This document shows positions 34,234 to 43,827 of a stretch of DNA of 64,000 bases, piece by piece; within the stretch, counting starts at the first letter, position 1; each line of letters opens with the position of its first letter. Under the pieces are notes generated by a model that was not told the origin of the DNA, did no database searches, and saw only the letters and a list, made by a program, of their open reading frames with translations. The stretch lies in NCBI GenBank assembly GCA_039821125.1, contig JBCBOR010000006.1, positions 1 through 64,000 on the forward strand, read 5' to 3'. Origin of the DNA: Thermohalobaculum sp039821125. Its GTDB lineage: Bacteria; Pseudomonadota; Alphaproteobacteria; Rhodobacterales; Rhodobacteraceae. A program made the translations under genes and the position numbers.

Positions 34234-35506
34234 GGCGCGGGGCCAGCATTTCCGCCCAGTTCAGGAGCTTGGGATCGGACCATTGCCGTCCAATGATCTG
34301 GACGGAGGCGGGCAATACCTCGCCCGGCATCGCGGCGGGGATCGCAACAGCCGGGAGGCCTGCGAAATTGGCAAGGGCCGTCAGATCGGCCTGATTTGCC
34401 GGAACTGGCGTGCCGTGGGCAAAGGCCCGCTGGGGGGCGGTCGGCAGCAGCAGCGCGTCGACATCATCCAGCGCGTCGGTCGCTGAGTGTGCGGCACTGG
34501 CAATCTCGGCCTTCGCGGCGGCGAGTTTCTCTGGCGGCGCGTCCCGGCCATAGATCAACATCGCGCGCAAAGGATCGCTGATCGCGCCGGGTCGGTCGAT
34601 CAGGTCTGCAAGTTCCACCGCACCCTCGGCTTCGATCACCAACAGCCCTGCGCGGCGCGCCTTGTGCGGGTTCCAACCCGCGAGATCAATCGCCCGAACA
34701 GTGCCACCGAGAGCGCCAATGGCGCGGCGCGCGTTCTCCAGACCGTCAAGGATCTCGGGTCGGCAATCGACCAGCGAAAGTTGCGTCGGCACACCGAACC
34801 GGACGCCGCTGAGATCCGGCGGCGGATCTTGGGCGGGCCACGCCGCCGCGGCCATAGGTGACGCCATCGCCCGAAGCGCGGGCCAGAGCAGCCGTACATC
34901 CCTAGCCATGGGTCCGATCGTATCGAGCGACGGACAGAGCAGTGCCAATCCATCCCGGTCGATCGCACCGAAGGTCGGTTTTATGCTTGCGATCCCGCAA
35001 TAGGCGGCGGGCACCCGGACCGACCCCATGGTGTCGGTTCCGATGGCGAGATCGACAAACCCGGCTGCCACGGCAGCGGCGGAGCCGCCCGAGGACCCGC
35101 CCGGGGTCAGCCCCTCTCCCAATGGATTGAAGCACCGCCCGAAGGTCGGATTGTCGGTGACGGCGCCGAGGGCCGCTTCGTCCATGTTGGTGCCGCCCAG
35201 AAGGATGGCCCCGCCAGCGCGCAGCCGCGAGACAGCATGCGCATCCCTTGCCGCAGTCACCTCGCGTCGGCCTGCAACACCCGCGGTCCAGGGCTTGCCC
35301 TCGACCGCAAGATTGTCCTTCACCGCCGTGGCCAACCCATCAAGCGGGCCAAGAACAGCACCGTCAGCGCGGCGCCGGTCCGACATGACCGCAGCAGCGA
35401 TAGCCTCGGCCTGATCGACGCGGATAAAGGCCCGGAGAGCACCGTCGTCCGCATCAATCTGGGTAAGGCGTTCTTGGATTGCTGCTTCTGTGGACGTCAC
35501 GATCAC
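34226..35506 (-). CDS. Amidase (amidase signature family)
   Basis: A 426-residue amidase with the Ser-cisSer-Lys triad: Lys63 (TAVKDNLAV), Ser138 (TPGGSSGGSAAAVA) and Ser162 (TMGSVRVPAAYCG). Spacing agrees with malonamidase E2. It hydrolyses an amide to acid and ammonia; no substrate specificity is visible. The GTG start at 35506 overlaps the stop of the CoA-ligase gene (GTGA), so it is cotranslated with the ligase and CaiB genes. A half-amide left after imide ring opening would be a logical substrate (inference). Confidence 0.9.
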   Translation of the reverse strand: MIVTSTEAAIQERLTQIDADDGALRAFIRVDQAEAIAAAVMSDRRRADGAVLGPLDGLATAVKDNLAVEGKPWTAGVAGRREVTAARDAHAVSRLRAGGAILLGGTNMDEAALGAVTDNPTFGRCFNPLGEGLTPGGSSGGSAAAVAAGFVDLAIGTDTMGSVRVPAAYCGIASIKPTFGAIDRDGLALLCPSLDTIGPMARDVRLLWPALRAMASPMAAAAWPAQDPPPDLSGVRFGVPTQLSLVDCRPEILDGLENARRAIGALGGTVRAIDLAGWNPHKARRAGLLVIEAEGAVELADLIDRPGAISDPLRAMLIYGRDAPPEKLAAAKAEIASAAHSATDALDDVDALLLPTAPQRAFAHGTPVPANQADLTALANFAGLPAVAIPAAMPGEVLPASVQIIGRQWSDPKLLNWAEMLAPRLT

Positions 35507-36870
35507 GGCGACTGCCGGATCAACCGGATCGGTTTCTGGCGGCTCTCAAGTTGGGTCAACGCGGCGGTATCGCCCGGCGCGGCCAACTCGACCCTGATCT
35601 GCACACCGAGACGGGTCTTCAGCAGCATCTCCATTTGGGTTTGCAATCCATCGGGGCGCGCCGACACCTCGACCATCACGGTCATTTCCGTGCGGTCCCC
35701 GTCCTTTTTCACAAGGCAAACATATTCTCCTGTCGCCGCCTCGAACCCTCCGACCACGATCGCTCCGACGCCTTGCGGATAGACGTTCACGCCGCGCAGT
35801 TTGACCATGTTGTCGGACCGGCCAAGATGCCCCGCCATACGCCGAACGGGCAGGCCGAGCGCATTCTCGCAGGGCAAGATCCGCGTCAGGTCCTGGCTCT
35901 GAAAGCGGATCACGGGATAGATGTCATCCTTGTAGAGACAGGTGCAGACGAGATCGCCGGTCTCGCCATCGTCAACCGGGTTCAGCGTCTCGGGTTCGAT
36001 CAGCTCGACAAGCTGCGCGTCCTCCATGATGTGCATCCCGTCGCGGTCAGGCCCCTCGGCTGCGATGACCCCGGTATCTCCGACACCGTACCAGTCATAG
36101 ACATGCTCGACCCCCCATCTGGCCGCAAGCTCCGCCGCATTCTCGGCCCCGAGATGACCCGAGATCACGCGGATCCGGATGTCACGCCCGGGCTCCAGCC
36201 CTTCTTCCCGCGCGACGTCCGCAAGATGGCGGATGTAGTCGCCAAAGCCGACGATCGCGGTGGCCTGAAAGTCGTGCATCATCCGCACCTGCTGGGCCGA
36301 GCGGGTCTCGGCGCCGGTCCCTGCTGTCAGCACCTGCGCGCCAAGCCAATGCTGGATCGCCTCGCGGATGTAGTGGCCGCCGTTCACCAGGCCGAACCCG
36401 TAGACCGAGTGGATCACATCCCGCTCGGTCAGCCCTTGTATCCGGTAGATCCGCGCCAGCAGCATGTTCTGCACTTCGCGAGACTTCGGCCCCCACATCA
36501 GCGGCTGCGGACGGCCCGTTGTCCCTGATGTCGTATGAAAGATCATCGGCACCGGCGCGCCGATCTCGCGGCCATGAAAGTCGCCAAGCGGCGGGTGTGC
36601 CTCGACCGAGGCCATGAGGTCCGCCTTGGAATAGGGCGGCAGCTTCGGCAGATCGTCAAGTCCCCGGATGTCGCCCGGCTCGATCCCGCGCGCGCCCCAA
36701 TGACGCCGATAGAACGGCACTTGCCAAGCAAAGCCCAGCAGATCCATGAAGCGCGCTTCCTGACGGGCACGAAGCTCGTCACGACTGGTGCCGCGATACT
36801 GCTGGAGAAATTCTGCAACGGGGTAGTCGTGGACGAGTTTGCGATGATCGAAGGCGTCGAAATACGTCAT
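35503..36870 (-). CDS. Phenylacetate-CoA-ligase-like AMP-binding enzyme
   Basis: A 455-residue member of the PaaK branch of adenylate-forming enzymes, with the ATP-binding loop HTTSGTTGRPQPLMWG near residues 111-126, YDWYGVGDTGVIAAEG near 266, and GHLGRSDNMVKLRGVNVYPQ near 347, where PaaK proteins have the hinge sequence. It probably activates an aromatic or other carboxylic acid to its CoA ester using ATP. Ring-specific residues cannot be read off. It overlaps the CaiB stop upstream (ATGA at 36867-36870) and the amidase downstream. Confidence 0.87.
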   Translation of the reverse strand: MTYFDAFDHRKLVHDYPVAEFLQQYRGTSRDELRARQEARFMDLLGFAWQVPFYRRHWGARGIEPGDIRGLDDLPKLPPYSKADLMASVEAHPPLGDFHGREIGAPVPMIFHTTSGTTGRPQPLMWGPKSREVQNMLLARIYRIQGLTERDVIHSVYGFGLVNGGHYIREAIQHWLGAQVLTAGTGAETRSAQQVRMMHDFQATAIVGFGDYIRHLADVAREEGLEPGRDIRIRVISGHLGAENAAELAARWGVEHVYDWYGVGDTGVIAAEGPDRDGMHIMEDAQLVELIEPETLNPVDDGETGDLVCTCLYKDDIYPVIRFQSQDLTRILPCENALGLPVRRMAGHLGRSDNMVKLRGVNVYPQGVGAIVVGGFEAATGEYVCLVKKDGDRTEMTVMVEVSARPDGLQTQMEMLLKTRLGVQIRVELAAPGDTAALTQLESRQKPIRLIRQSP

Positions 36871-38024
36871 CGACCCGGCCCCACCACCTTTTCGATGATG
36901 GCTTCGGGCAGGCCAATCTCCCGCAAGACGTCTTGGGTATGCTGGCCAAGGGTCGGCAGAGACGGATCCAGTTGCCCCGGCTCCTCGCGGAACTTGATTG
37001 GCAGGCCGATATGCAGATTGCCGTCGGCATCTCGAACGAGCATCTCACGCACGGCCACGTGTGGGCGGTGGAAGGCTTCGTGCAGGTTCAGCACCGGTGC
37101 GAAACAGACATCGCGGCCCTGGAACCAGTCTTCCCATTCGTCTCGGCTCCGCGTCGCGAACGTGGCCGCCAGAAAGTCCTTTACCGGCTGTTGCCCCGGT
37201 CCCGGAGGTGTCTTGGCCGCCGGGATCAGATCCGGGCGTTCGAGAGCGGTCAGCAAGGTCTCGACAAACTTGTGCTCGACACCGCCAAGCGCGACGTGCC
37301 TGCCATCCGAGGTTCGATAGGACCGGAAGAACGCATACCCACCAAAGCTGCGCTCGTTCGGCACGTCAGGCGCGCGGTTCTCGGCGAAGACCGGCCCGGT
37401 GACGTTGGGCAGCCACGCCATCAGCGCATCCTGCATGGACATGTCGATATAGTCGCCCCTGCCCGTTGCATCGCGCCGCAGCAGCGCCATCAGGATCGCC
37501 GAGAGGCTCATCAGCGAGGCCGACAGATCAGCCACCGGCATCCCCGGATTGGCAGGCTCGCCATCGGCGCCCAGGTTCAGCGAGGCGGTTCCCGCCAGTG
37601 CCTGAACCGCCAGGTCGTGGGCGGGGCGCTGAGCTTCCGGTCCGGTCTGGCCGAAGGCAGAGATGGACGCATAGACCAGCCGCGGGTTGAGGGCTGCCAG
37701 CGTCTTGTACCCGACACCCAGACGGTTGACGACACCGGGACGGAACGCCTCGACAAAGACATCCGCCGTCTCGGCCAGTTTCAGCAGAGCGGCCCGCCCG
37801 TCCTCGGTCTTCAGATCCAGCACCACCGAGCGCTTGCCGCGATGCGTGTTGCGGAACCAGACCGAGACATCGTCCGGCGTGCGGTACCCGACGTTGCGGA
37901 CAGGCTCGCCCGAGGGTGGTTCGACCTTGATCACATCCGCGCCATGGTCCGCCATCATCATGGTCAGATGCGGCCCGGGCAGGAAAAGCGACAGGTCGAG
38001 GACACGCACACCCTCCAGTTTCAT
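36867..38024 (-). CDS. CaiB/BaiF family CoA-transferase (copy 2)
   Basis: A 385-residue class III CoA-transferase. ATG 38024 is the start matching the family N-terminus MKLEGVRVLDLSLFLPGPHLT. The aspartate region is GMPVADLSASLMSLS near residues 160-174. Two different CoA-activating enzymes, this and the ligase, in one minus-strand operon ending with an amidase suggest either two successive acids or an acid and its product. Divergent from the TIM-barrel isomerase with a 125-bp shared region. Confidence 0.92.
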   Translation of the reverse strand: MKLEGVRVLDLSLFLPGPHLTMMMADHGADVIKVEPPSGEPVRNVGYRTPDDVSVWFRNTHRGKRSVVLDLKTEDGRAALLKLAETADVFVEAFRPGVVNRLGVGYKTLAALNPRLVYASISAFGQTGPEAQRPAHDLAVQALAGTASLNLGADGEPANPGMPVADLSASLMSLSAILMALLRRDATGRGDYIDMSMQDALMAWLPNVTGPVFAENRAPDVPNERSFGGYAFFRSYRTSDGRHVALGGVEHKFVETLLTALERPDLIPAAKTPPGPGQQPVKDFLAATFATRSRDEWEDWFQGRDVCFAPVLNLHEAFHRPHVAVREMLVRDADGNLHIGLPIKFREEPGQLDPSLPTLGQHTQDVLREIGLPEAIIEKVVGPGR

Positions 38025-38149
38025 GTCCAGCCCCCGTATTGCTCTTCTCGGCGCAGGTTTGCAGGCTGACAGCATCGACGTCAAATGTGAGCTTGAGCAA
38101 TGCGGTTTCGCCGCTGTCCTATCGGTGCCAAGTCAACTACCCTCGGCGC

Positions 38150-38926
38150 ATGGATTTGGCTGCGAACCAATACATCTGCCCCGACGGCTATGGCGTTGTG
38201 CGCTTTCTGGACGAGGCCGTGGCCGCAGGGTTTCGCAGCGTTGCCCTGACCCGCGCCGCGCTGGCGGAGATGTCTCCGGCCGAGCTGCGCCGGGCGGTCG
38301 AGGCGCGCAAGATGTCTGTCACGACGCTGAACAGCGCTGGGTACTTCACATGGGCAGAGCCCGCGCGGCGGCGGGCGCAGGACACGGAGAACCGGTCCCT
38401 GATCGCAGCTGCGGCTGAGCTTGGCGCGGATACGCTGTGTGTCATCACGGGTGGTTCGGCAGAGCAACCGGATGTGGCCTCTGCGCGTTCGCTGATCGCC
38501 GAGGGATTGGCCGAACTGGACGCGCTGGCTGTTGCCGAAGGCGTGTCGCTGGGGCTCGAGCCGATCCATCCCAAAGATGTCGCCACCAAGGGGTGCGTGA
38601 ACACCATCGCACAGGCGCGGGCGTTGATCGCACCGTTGCAGGCCACGGGGCTGATCGTGGACCTTTACCATTCGTGGTGGGATCCTGATCTGATCGCCGT
38701 CGCGGCGGAGCCCTGCGTCCGGGTGCTCCAGATCTGCAATGTCACGGCAGGTTTAAGCCGCAGTGCGGACCTGACCCAAGGCATTCTGGACGTCGGCACG
38801 CTGGTCGATCAGATTACACAGGCCGGGTTCGCCGGCCCGGTCGAGTTCGAGATCTTTGCCGCCGATCACGGGCAGGCGGATGTCGCGCCGCTTCTGTCCG
38901 CCGCCGCCGCGTGGGCGCGAGCCTGA
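38150..38926 (+). CDS. Sugar phosphate isomerase/epimerase-like TIM barrel protein
   Basis: A 258-residue AP-endonuclease-2/xylose-isomerase-like TIM barrel. Likely metal ligands occur in order: Glu in LGLEPIHP, Asp/His in LIVDLYHSWWDP, and Glu near the end in VEFEIFAADHG. Families of this fold include hydroxypyruvate isomerase, myo-inosose dehydratase and sugar epimerases. The ATG at 38150 follows a long open frame without another good start. Convergent with the SDR gene, 4 bp apart. The substrate is unknown. Confidence 0.8.
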   Translation: MDLAANQYICPDGYGVVRFLDEAVAAGFRSVALTRAALAEMSPAELRRAVEARKMSVTTLNSAGYFTWAEPARRRAQDTENRSLIAAAAELGADTLCVITGGSAEQPDVASARSLIAEGLAELDALAVAEGVSLGLEPIHPKDVATKGCVNTIAQARALIAPLQATGLIVDLYHSWWDPDLIAVAAEPCVRVLQICNVTAGLSRSADLTQGILDVGTLVDQITQAGFAGPVEFEIFAADHGQADVAPLLSAAAAWARA

Positions 38927-38930
38927 AACG

Positions 38931-39692
38931 TCAGGACCATTGCGCGCCGCCGTCCATGTCGATGACGGTTCCGGACAGATAGTGAACCTGCGGTGCGCAC
39001 AGCATCGCGGCCAACGCGCCAACTTCCTCGGGTGTCTTGATCCGGCCAAACGGCATCTTGGATTGGTCGAGTTTCTCCTCCCAGCGTTCCGGATCGCCGA
39101 AGTCACGCTCGGCCCAGACCCGCGCCATCGTCTTGATCCGGTCCGTCAGGGTCGGGGCCGGGTTGATGCCGAAGACGCGGACATCGGACGCTGGCGTCTC
39201 GGCACCCAGCGCCTGGGTGAAGCCGATCAGAGCGGCATTGCCGGCAGCGCCTGCGATGTAGCCCGGGCGCACGGCGCGCCCGCCCATGCCGATGATGTTG
39301 ACCACCGTGCCCGCACGCCGCGCCTTCATGGCCGGGACGAACAGCTTGCAAAGGTGGATGTAACCCCAGACCTTGAGCTCCCAACCCTCGCGCCAGGCGT
39401 CCATGGTCACCGTCTCGATGTCGCCCGCCGGGATCGCCCCTGCATTGTTCACTAGGATATCGGCGTCGCCATGGGCAGCAAACAGTGCCTCGCGCCCCGC
39501 ATCGGTCGACAGGTCGGTGGCGAAAACCTGCGCGGTGGCAATACCCTCAGCGGCGGCCTCCAACGCTTCGGCCGTGCGGGACGAAATCACGACCCGTGCG
39601 CCCTCGGCCGCGAAGGCCTGTGCGACAGCGAGGCCGATCCCCTTGGAGCCGCCCGTCACCACGACTTTCTTGCCTGCCAGTCCGAGATCCAT
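38931..39692 (-). CDS. Short-chain dehydrogenase-like protein without canonical catalytic triad
   Basis: ATG 39692 has a perfect AGGAGG five bases upstream. The 253-residue protein has the Rossmann motif TGGSKGIG (13-20) and NNAG (82-85). At the active site, where most SDRs have Ser...YxxxK, it reads NIIGMGGRAV and GYIAGAAGNAAL: the Lys position is Asn152, and the aligned Tyr and Ser positions are Gly. A subfamily of SDR-like proteins with GNAAL is known, so this is probably natural. It should still bind NAD(P), but its chemistry is uncertain. It stands alone between two convergent or divergent neighbours. Confidence 0.85.
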   Translation of the reverse strand: MDLGLAGKKVVVTGGSKGIGLAVAQAFAAEGARVVISSRTAEALEAAAEGIATAQVFATDLSTDAGREALFAAHGDADILVNNAGAIPAGDIETVTMDAWREGWELKVWGYIHLCKLFVPAMKARRAGTVVNIIGMGGRAVRPGYIAGAAGNAALIGFTQALGAETPASDVRVFGINPAPTLTDRIKTMARVWAERDFGDPERWEEKLDQSKMPFGRIKTPEEVGALAAMLCAPQVHYLSGTVIDMDGGAQWS

Positions 39693-39838
39693 TTCAGCCT
39701 CCTTTTGCACTCGCCGCCACGTTAGCGCGCAGATCGCATATGTAGAAACACGTTTGGGATAAGTTGCCGCAGTGCAAAAAACGGCTAGGCTGTGAGGAGC
39801 AGAGCGCCGCAGGCGCCAAAACCTCAGGGAGAGGGATC

Positions 39839-41002
39839 ATGAACCAACAGGATTTCACACGTCGTCAGATGATGGCGCTCGCCGGGTCGGCTGCGGCGGT
39901 TGCCGGATTTGGTGGAACCGCACAGGCCGCCGAGGCCTTGAAGCTGTGGACCATCGGGGTTGCCAAGGTGGGTGCCAAGGACTGGTCCGCCATGGAGGCT
40001 CAGGCGGGCATCTCGATCGCATATAATGCCAAGTCGGCCCGCGCTGATGAGGCGATCCAGAAGATGGTCGTGGGCGACGGCAACAGCCTCTACGACGCAA
40101 TGTCCGACAATGGCGGCGGTATGGAAGACGCGCTGGCCAGCCAGGGCGTGATCGAGGAGCTGGATGTCAGCCAGATCCCGAACTGGTCTAACATCCTGCC
40201 CGCCTATAACGAAGGCGGCGCCGCCGCGGACACGATCCGGTATGAGGGCAAGATCGTCTGCGTGCCCTACATCTCGAACGCCGACAGTCTGGCGCAGAAT
40301 GTCAGCGTGATCGGCGAGGAACTGACCTCGTGGGAGGCACTGTTCGACGAGCAGTTCAAGGGCCGGGCGGCCATGCAGAACGACTTTGGCCCGACCCTGA
40401 CGAACACTGCGATCTATCTTCAGCAATCCGGCAAGCAGGACATCGAGGACGCCTCGGACATGACGCCGGATGAGGTCAAGGGCGTCTGCCAGTTCCTGAT
40501 CGAACAGAAGAAGAAGGGCCAGTTCCGCACCTTCTGGGACGGGTTCCAGAACGGCGTTGACCTGTTGGCCTCGGAAGAGGTGCTGATCTCGTCCTGCTGG
40601 GAACCCATTCAGGTGGTCGCGGCCAAGAAATCCGGCAAGGACATCCGGTATGGCACGATGAAGGAAGGCCACCAGACCTGGAACAACATGTTCATGTTGA
40701 CCAAGGGCGGCAAGGAACGGGGTCAGGCCGAGAACTTCTACAAGCTGATGAACGTCTACCTCTCGCCCTGGTTTGGCGCGAGGACGTTGGCCGGGCTGGG
40801 CTTCACACCACAGATGCAGGGTGTGAACGAATACGTGGACGCGCATCCCGATGACTTCGACGATGCTGCCAAGGCGGTGATCGCCGAGCGGCTGAAGCGC
40901 AAGCAGGCCCGGATCGACGTCTCAGGCAACGCCTGGCAGAACGTGTTCCCGACGCATATCCGTGATTATCAGGACTGGTGGGCGCGGGTGCAGGCCGCGT
41001 GA
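39839..41002 (+). CDS. Spermidine/putrescine-type ABC substrate-binding protein, Tat-exported
   Basis: ATG 39839 follows GGGAGAGGG. The 387-residue protein begins with a twin-arginine signal (FTRRQMMALAG, cleavage near AQAAE, residue 29) and has the extended two-lobed layout of the PotD family. It probably binds a cationic or amide-bearing small molecule, but ligand residues are not evident. The permease gene starts in a GTGA overlap. The operon continues through two permeases and an ATPase to a PuuE-like hydrolase and a CaiB protein, so the ligand is probably the substrate of that hydrolase. Confidence 0.9.
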   Translation: MNQQDFTRRQMMALAGSAAAVAGFGGTAQAAEALKLWTIGVAKVGAKDWSAMEAQAGISIAYNAKSARADEAIQKMVVGDGNSLYDAMSDNGGGMEDALASQGVIEELDVSQIPNWSNILPAYNEGGAAADTIRYEGKIVCVPYISNADSLAQNVSVIGEELTSWEALFDEQFKGRAAMQNDFGPTLTNTAIYLQQSGKQDIEDASDMTPDEVKGVCQFLIEQKKKGQFRTFWDGFQNGVDLLASEEVLISSCWEPIQVVAAKKSGKDIRYGTMKEGHQTWNNMFMLTKGGKERGQAENFYKLMNVYLSPWFGARTLAGLGFTPQMQGVNEYVDAHPDDFDDAAKAVIAERLKRKQARIDVSGNAWQNVFPTHIRDYQDWWARVQAA

Positions 41003-41856
41003 ACATGAATCGACTGGCCAGGGGCGCCTTCTGGGTGCCCCTGATCTTCATGGCCGTGTTCTTTGCCCTGCCGCTGTTGCTGACGGCGGTCTGGTCGGTG
41101 TTCGAGCGCACCATGTTCTGGATGGAGCCGGGATTCACGCTGTTCTCGTACGAGAACTTCTTCACCTCGGCGCGGCTGTGGAACTTTCTGGCCAGCATGT
41201 GGCATTCGTTGATCTCGGTGCTGATCTGCCTTGTGCTGGGCTTTCCCATCGCGGTCTTCGTGCGCCGGCGCATCCCGCAGGTCGCGCAGCACCGGGTGGT
41301 ATTGCTGTTCATCCTGCCGTTCATGGTCTCCGAGATCATCCGCATCTTTGCGCTGCGCCCGGTCCTGCAACGCAACGGGCTGGTCAATCATACGCTGCTG
41401 CACTTGGGGGTGATCTCCGAGCCCATCACCTCGATTCTCTACACACCCACGGGCGTGATCATTGGCGAGGTTCTGAGCTTTCTGCCTTTCATCGTATTTT
41501 CGGGCTTCCTCGCGATGGAGGCGGTGCCCAAGCACGTCTTCGAGGTGTGCGAGGATCTCGGCGCCTCGACCGTGCGCACCTATCGCGATGTGATCCTGCC
41601 GCTGGCGGCGCCCGGCATCTTCGCGGGAAGCGTGTTCATCTTCGTCAACGGCATCGGGGTTGCTTTGCTGCCGAACATCCTCGGCGGGCCGGGGGCGGTG
41701 AACGCGGGTCTGATCGCCACGCAGGCTATTGTGGCGCTGGACTTCCCGCTGGCCATGGCGGTGTCGGCCATCATGATCTCGACCCTTCTGGCACTGCTCT
41801 ATATCGGCCATCGGCTCTTTGATCTGACCCACGTCCTGGAGCCGGCCAAGCGATGA
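40999..41856 (+). CDS. Spermidine/putrescine-type ABC permease (PotB-like)
   Basis: A 285-residue permease with about six membrane helices and the EAA loop FEVCEDLGASTVRTYRDVILP near residues 184-204. The GTG at 40999 overlaps the previous stop; ATG 41005 is an equally possible start. Its stop overlaps the second permease start (ATGA at 41853-41856). Confidence 0.9.
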   Translation: MNMNRLARGAFWVPLIFMAVFFALPLLLTAVWSVFERTMFWMEPGFTLFSYENFFTSARLWNFLASMWHSLISVLICLVLGFPIAVFVRRRIPQVAQHRVVLLFILPFMVSEIIRIFALRPVLQRNGLVNHTLLHLGVISEPITSILYTPTGVIIGEVLSFLPFIVFSGFLAMEAVPKHVFEVCEDLGASTVRTYRDVILPLAAPGIFAGSVFIFVNGIGVALLPNILGGPGAVNAGLIATQAIVALDFPLAMAVSAIMISTLLALLYIGHRLFDLTHVLEPAKR

Positions 41857-42737
41857 ACGACTATGCCAATCCGTGGAGCTATAGGCTGCAATGGGCCTAC
41901 ATGCTGCTGGTCGTCGCGACGCTGATGACGCCGGTGTTCTACGTGATGTATGTCAGCTTCAACGAGAACGGCTTCGGCGCAGCCGAGTACGTCTTCACAA
42001 CCGAATGGTACGGCGTTGTCTTCGGCGACAAGCTGATGATGAACGCACTGGGCTGGACGGTTTCGCTGGCCATCTGCACCACGCTGATCACCGTCCCGTT
42101 CGCGGTGCTGTCGGCCAAGTTCTACAAGAACGCCCGCAACAAGCTGCCGGTGCTTTTCCTGCTGATGCTGCCGTTGTTCGTAGCGCCGGATATCTTCGGC
42201 TCGGCTTTGCTCGTCTACTTCAAGAACCTCAACTTTGCGTTTCAATGGCTGGGCGATCAGTTGGGCACGGGCATGTTCGACGCGTGGTTCCGGCTGGGCT
42301 TTATGACGGCGTTGATCGGGCTGGTGATCTATACCATCCCCTACGCCTTCATCGTCGTGCTGATCACCATGGGCCGGTACCGCGAAGAACAGACCGAGGC
42401 CGCGCGGTCCTGCGGTGCCTCGTCTTGGCGCGCGTTCTGGGATATCGAGTTTCCCCAGATCCGGCCCGGCGTGGCCTCGTCCTGCGCATTCACAGTGATC
42501 CTCTGCTTCAACGAATACACCCGCACCTCGCTGCTGAAGGGCGGGTTCGACACGTTCACAACGGTCCTCGTCAGCCAGATGCTGAACACCGGCATGTCCG
42601 AGCAAAGCTATGCCATGTCCGCCATGGTGTCCTACGTCGCCATCGCGCTGATCGGCGGGATCATCCTCTGGACCCTCGTGCGGTCCGACAAACTGGGCCG
42701 CGAGGCCCGCGCCAAGGCGGAGCCAGTCGCCGCATGA
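41853..42737 (+). CDS. Spermidine/putrescine-type ABC permease (PotC-like)
   Basis: A 294-residue membrane protein with about six helices and the EAA loop EAARSCGASSWRAFWDIEFPQI near residues 184-205. It forms the channel with the preceding permease. The ATPase start overlaps its stop (ATGA at 42734-42737). Confidence 0.91.
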   Translation: MNDYANPWSYRLQWAYMLLVVATLMTPVFYVMYVSFNENGFGAAEYVFTTEWYGVVFGDKLMMNALGWTVSLAICTTLITVPFAVLSAKFYKNARNKLPVLFLLMLPLFVAPDIFGSALLVYFKNLNFAFQWLGDQLGTGMFDAWFRLGFMTALIGLVIYTIPYAFIVVLITMGRYREEQTEAARSCGASSWRAFWDIEFPQIRPGVASSCAFTVILCFNEYTRTSLLKGGFDTFTTVLVSQMLNTGMSEQSYAMSAMVSYVAIALIGGIILWTLVRSDKLGREARAKAEPVAA

Positions 42738-43816
42738 GAGATGCCGTCACCACCGATGCGCCCGCGGTCGAGGTCCGCGGTCTTGCCAAGCACTACGGTC
42801 CGGTGCGTGCGCTGGACGGCGTGGACGTGACGATCCAGGCGGGCGAGTACTTCGTGCTGCTTGGCCCGTCCGGCGGCGGCAAGACGACCCTGCTACGCAC
42901 AATCGGCGGGTTTCACCGGCCCACAGCGGGTGATGTGCTGCTGCACGGGCGGGATGTCTCGGACCTGCCGCCTGAGAAACGCCCGACCGGTATGGTCTTC
43001 CAGCAATACGCGCTGTTCCCCCACATGACCGTCGAGCGGAACGTGGGCTATGGCCTGTCGCTGCAAAAGCGGCCCAAGGCCGAGATCAGCGACCGGGTCT
43101 CGGCGATGCTGGATCAGGTCGGGCTGACCGGTCTGGGCGGGCGCAAACCGCATGAGCTGTCCGGTGGCCAGCAACAGCGCGTGCAGCTTGCCCGCGCGCT
43201 GGTTCTGGATCGCGACATCCTGCTGCTCGACGAGCCGCTGGCAGCGCTGGATGCTCAACTGCGCAAAGACATGTGCCTGGAGTTGAAACACCTGCAGGAA
43301 AAGGTCGGCGTCACCTTCATCCATGTGACCCACAATCAGGAAGAGGCGATGACCGTCGCGAACCGGATCGCCCTGATCGCCGACGGAAAACTGATCGAGC
43401 AGGGTACGGCGCGCCAGATCTATGAAGCCCCCCGCCGCCGTTTCACGGCCTCGTTCATCGGGGAGAATAACCTGATTGACGGGACCCTTTCCGCAACCGG
43501 TGACGGGACGGCCACGCTCGACATCGGTTCCGATCGCATCACGGTGCCCAGTGATGAATCCGCCTCTTCGGGGCATGACGCGACCATCTCGATCCGCTCA
43601 GAGCTGGTGGCCATAGGCCCGGCTGGCGGCGAGGGGCTCGCTGCAACTTTTGTCGAGAGCGTCTATCTCGGCCTCACCACATCGCACCGGGCGCGCCTTG
43701 CGGATGGGACCGAGATCGTGAGCCGTGTGGTCTCCGCGCCGACGCCTCCCGCTGAACCCGGCGCGCCGGTCACGGTCTCGTGGCCGCAGGACAGCGCCCG
43801 CCTGCATATCGACTGA
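42734..43816 (+). CDS. Spermidine/putrescine-type ABC ATPase (PotA-like)
   Basis: A 360-residue ATPase with Walker A GPSGGGKTT (about 44-52), Q-loop VFQQYALFPHMTV, signature LSGGQQQRVQLARAL, Walker B LLLDEPLAALD and switch His FIHVTHNQEEA, followed by a C-terminal TOBE-type regulatory domain of about 120 residues. Complete and typical of the PotA/CysA/UgpC group. A much longer open frame in the same phase through the permease gene is not real. Confidence 0.94.
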   Translation: MRDAVTTDAPAVEVRGLAKHYGPVRALDGVDVTIQAGEYFVLLGPSGGGKTTLLRTIGGFHRPTAGDVLLHGRDVSDLPPEKRPTGMVFQQYALFPHMTVERNVGYGLSLQKRPKAEISDRVSAMLDQVGLTGLGGRKPHELSGGQQQRVQLARALVLDRDILLLDEPLAALDAQLRKDMCLELKHLQEKVGVTFIHVTHNQEEAMTVANRIALIADGKLIEQGTARQIYEAPRRRFTASFIGENNLIDGTLSATGDGTATLDIGSDRITVPSDESASSGHDATISIRSELVAIGPAGGEGLAATFVESVYLGLTTSHRARLADGTEIVSRVVSAPTPPAEPGAPVTVSWPQDSARLHID

Positions 43817-43827
43817 CGGAGAACCCC

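Noticed and set aside
41891..43816. Single 641-codon frame covering permease and PotA-like ATPase
   Set aside because: The first 280 codons are the permease read in the wrong phase. The ATPase start is in the ATGA overlap at 42734.
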